Assembly (NCBI GenBank): GCA_027482795.1
Contig: JAIXVS010000120.1
Span: forward strand, 1-5,107
Reading direction: 5' to 3'
DNA: 5,107 bases
Origin: Rhodobacter sp.
GTDB taxonomy: Bacteria; Pseudomonadota; Alphaproteobacteria; Rhodobacterales; Rhodobacteraceae
The translations under genes and the position numbers were made by a program. Position 1 is the stretch's first letter; every line of letters begins with the position of its first letter. The notes beneath the pieces were generated by a model. It ran no database searches, was not told the origin of the DNA, and saw nothing but the letters and a program-made list of their open reading frames with translations. This document shows positions 1-5,107 of the stretch, piece by piece.

Positions 1-92
1 AACAGTTTCGCAGCTAGCCCCCAAAATGCCGCAAACGCGCGCTGCTTTTGCGCCAATGCCTTTAACCTTACGGCCAAAAGGGAACTGATTTC

Positions 93-509
93 GTGACCAT
101 TCCAGCTGTAAGCCAACCCCTGCGCATCGATCAGGCCGATATTGCACCCGCCCAGTGGGATAACCCTGCGCGCGGCACGATCACGTGGAAAACCCTGATG
201 TCGGGCGACGTGACCGCAACCGATAGCCTTGTCTGCGGCATTGCCATCATGCAGGCGGGCGATACATTCGCGCTGCACTCGCACCCGCAGGCCGAGGTTT
301 ATTTTGGCCTAGAGGGCGCGGTTGACGTCTGGATTGATGGCGTTACCTACCCGCTAACCGCTGGTGTGGCCTTGTTTATTCCGGGCGGCGCGGTGCATGG
401 TGTGCTGCGCGCATCGGGCCCCGTGCGGTGGTTTTACACATTCGCCGTTGATCGTTTTGATGCTATTGCCTACACGTTCCTACCCCCCGAAGACCCGAGG
501 ATGCCATGA
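93..509 (+). CDS. Single-domain cupin protein, ATGA-coupled to the RACo-type gene
   Basis: This is a 138-residue one-domain cupin. Seen: motif 1 fits G(X)5HXH(X)3E(X)6G exactly (Gly56, His62, His64, Glu68, Gly75). Motif 2 fits G(X)5PXG(X)2H (Gly91, Pro97, Gly99, His102), with Arg106 where the classical motif has Asn. The 3-His/1-Glu set for one divalent metal is therefore intact. No signal peptide or membrane segment is visible, so it should be cytoplasmic. The GTG start is chosen because AAGGGA at 78-83 sits 9 bases upstream. The stop overlaps the next gene's ATG (ATGA at 506-509), implying translational coupling. The motif-1 block recalls cupins of the DMSP-lyase-like group, but the substrate cannot be read from sequence; a sensor or metal-dependent enzyme serving the same methyl-transfer pathway as its neighbour is inference. 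Fold: confident. Function: unknown. Confidence 0.88.
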   Translation: MTIPAVSQPLRIDQADIAPAQWDNPARGTITWKTLMSGDVTATDSLVCGIAIMQAGDTFALHSHPQAEVYFGLEGAVDVWIDGVTYPLTAGVALFIPGGAVHGVLRASGPVRWFYTFAVDRFDAIAYTFLPPEDPRMP

Positions 510-2536
510 CACAAGCCACCGTAATCTTTACCCCATCAGGCAAGCGCGGGCATTTTGCCATTGGCACGCCCATTTTAACCGCCGCGCGCCAATTGGGCGT
601 GGATTTGGATTCGGTCTGCGGCGGGCGCGGCATTTGCAGCAAATGCCAAATCACGCCCAGCTACGGCGAATTTTCCAAATTTGGCGTGACGGTGGACGAA
701 GGCGCGCTGTCAGAATGGAACGCGGTAGAGCAGCGTTATAAAGATATTCGCGGGCTGATCGATGGGCGGCGTTTGGGCTGCCAAGCTAAGGTCATGGGGG
801 ATGTCATCGTTGATGTGCCGCCCGAAAGTCAGGTGCACAAACAGGTTATCCGCAAATCGGCCTCTGCGCGCGATATGGTGATGGATCCCGCCACCCGCGC
901 CTATTTTGTCACTGTCGAACAGCCCGATATGCACGAACCATCGGGCGATTTTGAACGGCTGAAGGCCGCCCTTGCCCGCGAATGGGGCATTGATGACGTG
1001 ACCGCAGACCTGCCCCTTTTGCGCCGCCTGCAACCTGCACTGCGGCGCGGGGAATGGTCTGTCACCGTGGTGCTGAACAAGGGCAACCATGATGCAAGCC
1101 ACAGAATTTTAGACATTTTCCCAGGCTTTCATGACGGCGCGCTATACGGGCTGGCCATTGATTTGGGCAGCACGACCATTGCTGCACATTTGTGCAACTT
1201 GTCCGATGGCGCGGTTTTGGCCAGCGCAGGCGTGATGAACCCGCAAATCCGCTTTGGCGAAGATTTGATGTCCCGCGTGTCCTATGTGATGATGAACGAG
1301 GGCGGCGATGTGGAAATGACATCGGCCGTGCGCGCATCGATTGCAACCCTTGCCACCAGCATTTCGGCCGAGGCGGGCATCGATCCGCGCGCCATTTACG
1401 AAGTGGTTTTTGTCTGCAACCCCGTGATGCACCACCTGCTGCTGGGCATTGATCCTGTGGAACTTGGCCAAGCACCCTTTGCGCTGGCGGCCAGCGAATC
1501 GCTGTCCCTCGCGGGGGCGGATTTGGACATATCCACCATCAACCCCGCCGCCCGCGCCTATATTCTGCCCTGCATTGCAGGCCATGTGGGGGCGGATGCG
1601 GCGGCGGTTGCCCTTTCGGAAGAACCCAATAAATCCAATGACATGGTGCTGATTGTTGATGTGGGCACCAATGCCGAAATTCTGCTGGGCAATACCGCCC
1701 GCGTGCTGGCTTGTTCGTCCCCCACTGGCCCCGCGTTCGAGGGCGCGCAAATCTCATCGGGCCAGCGCGCAGCCCCTGGTGCCATTGAGCGCGTGCAGAT
1801 AGACCCTATCACCAAAGAGCCCCGCTTTTCGGTGATTGGCTGCGATAAGTGGAGCGATGAAGCAGGCTTTGTCGAGGCAACCGCGCAGTCGGGCGTGACT
1901 GGCATTTGCGGGTCGGGCATAATCGAGGCTGTGGCCGAACTGCGCATGGCGGGGCTTTTGGATCAGGGCGGGCTGATCGGCGGGCCCGATCAGACAGGCA
2001 CGGCGCGCTGCATCCCCGAAGGGCGCACGCATTCGTATATTTTGCACGACGGCACCGCGCAGGGCGGCCCGCTGATTACCGTAACCCAAGGCGATATCCG
2101 CGCCATTCAATTGGCCAAGGCCGCGCTGTATGCGGGGGCCAAATTGCTGATGGATGAGATGGGCGTTGAAAAGGTCGACCGCGTGGTGCTGGCAGGCGCG
2201 TTCGGCGCGCATATCAGCCCAAAACACGCGATGGTTTTGGGCATGATCCCCGATGTGCCGCTGGATAAGGTGATTTCCGCAGGCAATGCCGCTGGCACGG
2301 GCGCGCGCATGGCGCTGGCCAGCAACACCGCGCGCGACACGATCGAAGAGGTGGTGCGCCACATCTACAAAGTGGAAACCGCAATCGAGCCGCGCTTTCA
2401 AGAACATTTCGTCAATGCCTCGGCCATTCCTAACGCGGTGGACACGTTCCCCGAACTGGGCATGGTCGTGACCCTGCCCGATGTGTCCTTCAACACTTCG
2501 GGTGCGGGCAGCGCGGGGCGCAGGCGCAGGGGCTAG
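506..2536 (+). CDS. RACo/RamA-type [2Fe-2S] ASKHA protein: reductive activator of corrinoid proteins (DUF4445 family)
   Basis: This 676-residue protein probably reactivates corrinoid methyl-transfer proteins by ATP-driven reduction of Co(II) to Co(I). Seen: an N-terminal ferredoxin domain (about residues 1-105) with a plant-type cluster motif CX5CX2CXnC formed by Cys38, Cys44, Cys47 and Cys92; a linker region to about 210; and a C-terminal ASKHA (actin-like ATPase) domain. The ASKHA domain shows DLGSTT at 219-224 (phosphate 1), DVGTN at 385-389, a CGSG loop near 467, and AGAFG at 563-567. The protein ends in an Arg-rich tail (RRRRG). Length is close to the family norm (about 600-700). The start follows GAGGA at 497-501 by only 4 bases and overlaps the cupin stop. 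In alphaproteobacteria such genes often accompany MttB-like methyltransferases and B12-binding proteins used on methylated amines or glycine betaine; none is in this window. Family: confident. Partner protein: inference. Confidence 0.93.
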   Translation: MTQATVIFTPSGKRGHFAIGTPILTAARQLGVDLDSVCGGRGICSKCQITPSYGEFSKFGVTVDEGALSEWNAVEQRYKDIRGLIDGRRLGCQAKVMGDVIVDVPPESQVHKQVIRKSASARDMVMDPATRAYFVTVEQPDMHEPSGDFERLKAALAREWGIDDVTADLPLLRRLQPALRRGEWSVTVVLNKGNHDASHRILDIFPGFHDGALYGLAIDLGSTTIAAHLCNLSDGAVLASAGVMNPQIRFGEDLMSRVSYVMMNEGGDVEMTSAVRASIATLATSISAEAGIDPRAIYEVVFVCNPVMHHLLLGIDPVELGQAPFALAASESLSLAGADLDISTINPAARAYILPCIAGHVGADAAAVALSEEPNKSNDMVLIVDVGTNAEILLGNTARVLACSSPTGPAFEGAQISSGQRAAPGAIERVQIDPITKEPRFSVIGCDKWSDEAGFVEATAQSGVTGICGSGIIEAVAELRMAGLLDQGGLIGGPDQTGTARCIPEGRTHSYILHDGTAQGGPLITVTQGDIRAIQLAKAALYAGAKLLMDEMGVEKVDRVVLAGAFGAHISPKHAMVLGMIPDVPLDKVISAGNAAGTGARMALASNTARDTIEEVVRHIYKVETAIEPRFQEHFVNASAIPNAVDTFPELGMVVTLPDVSFNTSGAGSAGRRRRG

Positions 2537-2540
2537 CGGG

Positions 2541-2567
2541 GAGAATTTTGCACGCGGGGGGGGTGAC
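2541..2567 (+). promoter_or_regulatory. Candidate ECF-type promoter of the sigma gene (autoregulation)
   Basis: GAGAATTTTGC at 2541-2551 matches 9 of 11 bases of GAAACTTTTGC at 3843-3853, the -35 region proposed for the fasciclin gene. GTGAC at 2563-2567 parallels its -10 core GTTAC. The gap between the two blocks is 11 bases here and 12 there, and is largely made of a G8 run. This suggests that the ECF sigma factor drives its own operon, as many do. An overlapping sigma-70-like pair, GTGACT (2563-2568) and TAGATT (2585-2590) with a 16-base spacer, is an alternative. Both are weak matches. Confidence 0.35.
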
Positions 2568-2596
2568 TTTACCGCGCTCTACTCTAGATTTAGACC

Positions 2597-3139
2597 ATGC
2601 ATGATGATCATCTTTCCGCCCTGCTGACCCGCATCGCCGCCCAAGACCGCGCGGCCTTTGGTACGTTTTATTCTGCCACCGCGCCGAAACTTTTTGGCCT
2701 GCTGATCCGTATCATGGGAAACAGGGCCGAGGCAGAGGACGCATTGCAAGAGGTATTTACCAGAATTTGGCTGCGCGCCGCGCGGTTTAGCCCCGAACGG
2801 GGCAGTGCGATGGCTTGGGCTGTGGCGCTGGCGCGCAATCATGCCATCGATCTGATCCGCGCGCGCAAGCCCAGCCATTTGGGCGATGACGATGAACTTG
2901 CCGCCGCCGCAGACCCTGCCCCCCGCGCCGAAGTGCAAATGATTGCGCGCGGCGAGGCGGCACGCATTCATCACTGCCTTGGCCAGCTTGATCCTTCTGT
3001 GGCAACCGCAGTGCGCGGGGCCTATCTTTCGGGCCATTCTTACAGTGATCTTGCACTTGCCGCCGATGTGCCTTTGAATACGATGCGAACATGGCTGCGA
3101 CGCGGCCTGATATCGCTGAAAGATTGCATGGCCCAATGA
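2597..3139 (+). CDS. ECF RNA polymerase sigma factor, SigK-like
   Basis: This 180-residue extracytoplasmic-function sigma factor directs RNA polymerase to a small regulon. Seen: a sigma-2 domain at about 10-92, including the region 2.2 core AEDALQEVFTRIW (46-58) and the region 2.3/2.4 stretch with GSAMAWAVALARNHAID (69-85); a short acidic linker (about 95-112); and a sigma-4 domain at about 122-177, whose helix-turn-helix covers roughly 147-168. The 'F-x-P-x-RGSA-x-AW' wording is typical of SigK-type ECF factors. An in-frame TAG at 2591-2593 excludes an earlier start, and the next in-frame Met (residue 40) would remove much of sigma-2. ATG 2597 is therefore fixed, although no Shine-Dalgarno sequence precedes it. 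The stop overlaps the anti-sigma start (ATGA, 3136-3139). The likely target is the fasciclin gene downstream, and perhaps the sigma gene itself. Confidence 0.92.
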   Translation: MHDDHLSALLTRIAAQDRAAFGTFYSATAPKLFGLLIRIMGNRAEAEDALQEVFTRIWLRAARFSPERGSAMAWAVALARNHAIDLIRARKPSHLGDDDELAAAADPAPRAEVQMIARGEAARIHHCLGQLDPSVATAVRGAYLSGHSYSDLALAADVPLNTMRTWLRRGLISLKDCMAQ

Positions 3140-3819
3140 CACCGCCCGCTGGATCAGACCCTGTTGATGAAAACGACCTTTTGGCCGCCGAATATGCTTT
3201 GGGCGTGCTGGAAGGCGCGGATCGCCGCCGCGCCGAAGGTCTTGTCAAACAATCGCCCGCCTTTGCCGCCCGCGTCGCGGCATGGGAGGCGCGGCTTTCG
3301 CCTTTAGCCGATGAGGTGGACGCCGTACCCCCCCCCAACCTGATGCCCAAAATCGAAGCGCGGCTGTTTGGCGCGCCCAAACTGCGGCGTTGGTTTACCA
3401 TGCCCACAGGCTGGCTGGGCGGGCTGATTGGCACGGGCGCAATGGCGGCGCTATCAGTGGTGGTGCTGGCGCTGCTGCTGAACTTTGGCGGCACCGCGCC
3501 GCAGACGCCCGTTCAAACCGCCACCCTTATTGCCGAAGGCAGCCCTGTGGAATTTCTGGCGCAGCTTGATGGGGCCAATCTGACCCTAACGCGCACCAAA
3601 GGCGCGCCCGCTGCAGCCGACCGCAGCTATGAGCTGTGGCTGATTGATGGTGATAAGGCCCCCGTCTCGCTGGGGCTGATTGATGCCGCCCTGACCCTAC
3701 CCGCCCCGAATTTGGCGATTGGCTATGTGCTGGCTGTCACGGACGAACCTTTTGGCGGCGGGCCAAATGGCACGGCTACGGGGCCCATCATCGCCGCTGG
3801 CATGTTTGTCGAAAATTAA
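3136..3819 (+). CDS. Membrane-anchored anti-sigma factor, RskA type
   Basis: This 227-residue protein is the cognate regulator holding the upstream ECF sigma factor inactive at the inner membrane. Seen: a cytoplasmic N-terminal helical region (about 10-78), with ENDLLAAEYALGVLEG at 12-27, typical of this anti-sigma class; a P-P-P hinge (65-67); one membrane segment (about 93-118); and a periplasmic RskA-like domain (about 128-225) with SYELWLIDGDKAPVSLG at 164-180. There is no cysteine anywhere, so it is not a zinc (ZAS) redox sensor; release by envelope signals and proteolysis, as in the RskA family, is inferred. ATG 3136 is preferred over an in-frame ATG at 3091 because it gives the ATGA overlap with the sigma stop, and the domain starts right after it. 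The upstream ribosome site is poor, which fits translational coupling. A run of nine Cs (3328-3336) lies inside the gene just before the membrane segment. Confidence 0.88.
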   Translation: MTPPAGSDPVDENDLLAAEYALGVLEGADRRRAEGLVKQSPAFAARVAAWEARLSPLADEVDAVPPPNLMPKIEARLFGAPKLRRWFTMPTGWLGGLIGTGAMAALSVVVLALLLNFGGTAPQTPVQTATLIAEGSPVEFLAQLDGANLTLTRTKGAPAAADRSYELWLIDGDKAPVSLGLIDAALTLPAPNLAIGYVLAVTDEPFGGGPNGTATGPIIAAGMFVEN

Positions 3820-3824
3820 TTTCA

Positions 3825-3853
3825 GAAAATTTTGCGCAGTTTGAAACTTTTGC
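3825..3853 (+). repeat. Tandem near-identical 11-base elements upstream of the fasciclin gene
   Basis: GAAAATTTTGC at 3825-3835 and GAAACTTTTGC at 3843-3853 differ at one base and lie 18 bases apart, start to start. A third relative, GAGAATTTTGC, is at 2541-2551 before the sigma gene. The second copy forms the -35 region of the proposed promoter. The first copy has no matching -10 sequence at the right distance, so it may be a regulator site or a chance A/T-rich match. Confidence 0.45.
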
Positions 3854-3870
3854 CTGCGCCCCATCGTTAC
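3842..3870 (+). promoter_or_regulatory. ECF-type promoter for the fasciclin gene
   Basis: TGAAAC (3842-3847) and CGTTAC (3865-3870) are separated by 17 bases. The AAC-containing -35 element and the CGT-type -10 element are the general pattern for ECF sigma factors. It faces the fasciclin gene, would start transcription near 3877 and would give a leader of about 40 bases with a good ribosome site. The sigma/anti-sigma pair immediately upstream is the obvious candidate to use it. The assignment rests on pattern and position only. Confidence 0.6.
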
Positions 3871-3917
3871 TGATGTAAGCGGCGGGATTGGCCCACCGCG
3901 CAATCAGGAGACGGAAG

Positions 3918-4466
3918 ATGAAATCAGTATTCTTTGGCGCAACCGCAGCTTTGGCTTTGACCGCTGGCATGGCCTTTGCCGAAAACCCAATGGTGGGCGG
4001 CGCTGCCATGATGGAAACCAAGAACATCGTAGAAAACGCCGTGAATTCGGCAGATCACACCACCTTGGTTGCAGCCGTTCAGGCAGCGGGCCTTGTTGAA
4101 ACTCTGTCGGGCGCAGGCCCCTTCACCGTGTTCGCCCCCACCAATGATGCCTTTGCCAAACTGCCAGCAGGCACGGTGGAAACCCTGCTCAAGCCTGAAA
4201 ACAAAGACCAGTTGACCAAGATTTTGACCTGCCATGTTGTGGGTGCCAAGGCGATGGCCGCTGACGTGCTGGGCATGATCGAAGCAGGCGGCGGCGCGCA
4301 CAAAGTGGGCACGGCGGGCGGCTGCGAGCTGACGCTGACCACTGCCGATGGCAAAGTGATGGTCGCCGATGAAATGGGCAATACCGCCACTGTAACCATC
4401 GCAGATGTCGTGCAGTCCAATGGCGTGATCCACGTGATCGACACGGTTCTGCTGCCAAAAATGTAA
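3918..4466 (+). CDS. Secreted single-domain fasciclin (FAS1) protein
   Basis: This is a 182-residue exported FAS1-domain protein. Seen: a Sec signal peptide (residues 1-21, MKSVFF then an Ala/Leu core, with an A-F-A cleavage site before Glu22), followed by one FAS1 domain (about 36-181). The H1 block is GPFTVFAPTNDAF (67-79), the central His region is TCHVVGAK (104-111), and the H2 block is NGVIHVIDTVLLP (168-180). Cys105 and Cys136 are the only cysteines in the mature part and could pair in the periplasm. There is no lipobox or anchor, so a soluble periplasmic or released protein is expected. ATG 3918 is chosen because AGGAG (3906-3910) sits 7 bases upstream and the signal peptide begins there; an in-frame TTG at 3888 would spoil it. 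FAS1 domains mediate adhesion or surface interactions; the precise role here is unknown. Likely controlled by the adjacent sigma/anti-sigma pair. Confidence 0.93.
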   Translation: MKSVFFGATAALALTAGMAFAENPMVGGAAMMETKNIVENAVNSADHTTLVAAVQAAGLVETLSGAGPFTVFAPTNDAFAKLPAGTVETLLKPENKDQLTKILTCHVVGAKAMAADVLGMIEAGGGAHKVGTAGGCELTLTTADGKVMVADEMGNTATVTIADVVQSNGVIHVIDTVLLPKM

Positions 4467-4490
4467 TTTGGCACTATCCCCAAAATCGAA

Positions 4491-4523
4491 CCCGCGCAGG
4501 CCATGCTTGCGCGGGTTTTTCTT
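4491..4523 (+). terminator. Rho-independent terminator of the fasciclin gene
   Basis: CCCGCGCA (4491-4498) pairs perfectly with TGCGCGGG (4508-4515). The stem can extend inward by G-T, G-C and C-G pairs to leave a CAT loop (4502-4504). It is followed by TTTTTCTT (4516-4523). It lies 24 bases after the fasciclin stop and closes the sigma/anti-sigma/fasciclin module. On the minus strand the same hairpin is followed by a weaker T-rich stretch, so it might also stop transcripts of the CHAP gene. Confidence 0.9.
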
Positions 4524-4550
4524 GACCTTCCCGATTTTGCCGCGTATCAG
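4522..4550 (+). promoter_or_regulatory. Sigma-70-type promoter of tRNA-Gly
   Basis: TTGACC (4522-4527, 5 of 6 to consensus) and TATCAG (4545-4550, 4 of 6) are separated by exactly 17 bases. Transcription would begin near 4557, a few bases before the mature tRNA 5' end at 4561. The -35 box begins in the last two Ts of the preceding terminator tail. Confidence 0.65.
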
Positions 4551-4560
4551 CCGCACCATC

Positions 4561-4634
4561 GCGGGTGTAGCTCAATGGTAGAGCAGCAGCTTCCCAAGCT
4601 GAATACGAGGGTTCGATTCCCTTCACCCGCTCCA
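4561..4634 (+). tRNA. tRNA-Gly, anticodon CCC
   Basis: The cloverleaf folds well. The 7-bp acceptor stem is GCGGGTG (4561-4567) with CACCCGC (4624-4630). The D stem is GCTC/GAGC around loop AATGGTA. The anticodon loop TTCCCAA (4591-4597) has anticodon CCC at 4593-4595, so it reads GGG. The T arm is GAGGG/CCCTT around TTCGATT. U73 (4631) is the usual glycine discriminator, and CCA is encoded at 4632-4634. The anticodon stem has one G-A mismatch at its 27-43 end. It has its own promoter and probably forms a single-gene transcript. Confidence 0.95.
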
Positions 4635-4635
4635 A

Positions 4636-5107
4636 TCACCCCTTATAGATAAACCCGTTCACTGGGTTGACGCGGCCCAGATTTTCGGCGGCGTTTTCCA
4701 CGCGTACGCGGCTCCAATCGCCGTTTTCAGATACATCAATCACGCGGTCGTCTAGCGTCACTTGCCCGCGCGCCCAATTGGCATGTACCACCAAAATCTC
4801 GCGGTCAGAAATCACACCGCTGACCACGGCAACATGGCCCTTGGGCATGGCGCTGCTGGCGGCAAAGGCCATCACTGCGCCAACTTTTGGCTCTTGGCTG
4901 CGCTGATAGCGGCCTTTGGCCTGTTCCCACCAGGTTTTGGCATTGCCGCGCAACGACAATCCCGTGACCATTCGGGCAAAAGGCACGCACCACCAACGGC
5001 CCTGCGGTTTGTTGTCCAGCGCATACTGCACACCGTGTTCCACTGCCGCGCGGCTGGCCAGGTCTGCGCCGCCCATCTGCCGTGCCTCGCGGGCGGCGAT
5101 GCGCTCG
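4636..5107 (-). CDS. CHAP-domain cell-wall hydrolase/amidase (5' end probably outside the window)
   Basis: This is a CHAP (NlpC/P60-like) cysteine peptidase or amidase expected to cut peptidoglycan. Counting from the Met at 5076, the catalytic Cys30 lies in WWCVPFAR, His81 in PKGHVAVVSG, and the third polar residue is probably Asn100 in VVHANW. VGAVMAF (65-71) before the His is typical of the fold. From that Met the protein has 146 residues. The frame stays open to the window edge with plausible coding residues (ERIAAREARQ just before Met), so the true start, and any signal peptide or lipobox, probably lies beyond 5107. An alternative start at 5076 has a GAGG about 8 bases upstream. The gene converges on tRNA-Gly; its TGA ends one base from the CCA. 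It could serve in septum or wall remodelling, or be phage-derived; no phage genes are visible nearby. Confidence 0.82.
   Translation of the reverse strand, partial: ERIAAREARQMGGADLASRAAVEHGVQYALDNKPQGRWWCVPFARMVTGLSLRGNAKTWWEQAKGRYQRSQEPKVGAVMAFAASSAMPKGHVAVVSGVISDREILVVHANWARGQVTLDDRVIDVSENGDWSRVRVENAAENLGRVNPVNGFIYKG

Noticed and set aside
30..52. Inverted repeat CGCAAA / TTTGCG with an 11-base loop
   Set aside because: The stem is short, there is no T tract on the plus strand and only a weak one on the minus strand; not convincing as a terminator or operator.
364..741. Plus-strand open frame bridging the cupin and RACo-type genes
   Set aside because: It overlaps two confirmed genes in another frame, and its Arg/Cys-rich translation has no known domain.
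1142..1750. Long minus-strand open frame (202 codons) opposite the RACo-type gene
   Set aside because: It is antisense to a strongly supported ASKHA domain. Its translation is rich in His, Arg, Gly and Gln with no recognisable domain, as expected of a GC-rich shadow frame.
1754..2407. Minus-strand open frame (217 codons) opposite the end of the RACo-type gene
   Set aside because: It lies antisense to conserved ASKHA motifs, has low-complexity composition and no ribosome site that stands out.
3091..3135. Earlier in-frame ATG as anti-sigma start
   Set aside because: It would overlap the sigma-4 coding region by 49 bases and add residues that merely read the sigma helix in another frame; ATG 3136 with the ATGA overlap is the better start.
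3888..3917. In-frame TTG as an earlier FAS1 start
   Set aside because: It would put a basic RAIRRRK stretch before the signal peptide. ATG 3918 has AGGAG at an ideal distance.
3924..4559. Minus-strand open frame (211 codons) opposite the FAS1 gene
   Set aside because: It runs through the terminator hairpin and the whole FAS1 domain in antisense; its composition is that of a shadow frame.
1..5107. CRISPR array, insertion sequence, transposase, toxin-antitoxin pair or riboswitch
   Set aside because: I saw no regularly spaced repeats, no terminal inverted repeats or transposase motifs, no small paired genes and no recognisable aptamer; the gaps between genes are under 100 bases.

Overview
The window comes from a GC-rich alphaproteobacterium, most likely a Rhodobacterales/Rhodobacteraceae (roseobacter-type) genome. 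The reasons are the codon choice, the RACo-type ferredoxin/ASKHA protein with an Arg-rich tail, and the protein style throughout. Genus cannot be decided from the sequence. Five protein genes and one tRNA gene are supported, and intergenic gaps are short (none over 100 bases).

Bases 93-2536 (plus strand) hold a two-gene unit joined by an ATGA overlap: a small one-domain cupin with a complete metal site (His62, His64, Glu68, His102), and a 676-residue [2Fe-2S]/ASKHA protein of the RACo/RamA type. Such proteins reductively reactivate the cobalt of corrinoid proteins in methyl-transfer systems. No methyltransferase or corrinoid protein lies in the window; they would be expected upstream of base 1 or elsewhere in the genome.

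Bases 2541-4523 (plus strand) hold a self-contained regulatory module. It consists of a SigK-like ECF sigma factor, a one-pass membrane anti-sigma factor of the RskA type (again ATGA-overlapped), an ECF-type promoter, a secreted single-domain fasciclin (FAS1) protein and a strong intrinsic terminator. The trio resembles mycobacterial SigK-RskA-Mpt70/Mpt83. An 11-base element, consensus GARAMTTTTGC, occurs twice before the fasciclin gene and once before the sigma gene, suggesting that sigma drives both. Two long homopolymers sit at sensitive points: G8 in the putative sigma promoter spacer, and C9 in the anti-sigma coding sequence just before its membrane segment.

Bases 4522-4634 hold a tRNA-Gly(CCC) gene with its own sigma-70-type promoter, starting in the T-tract of the preceding terminator. 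Bases 4636-5107 (minus strand) hold a convergent CHAP-domain (NlpC/P60-like) cell-wall hydrolase. Its stop codon is one base from the tRNA's CCA end, and its 5' end probably lies outside the window.
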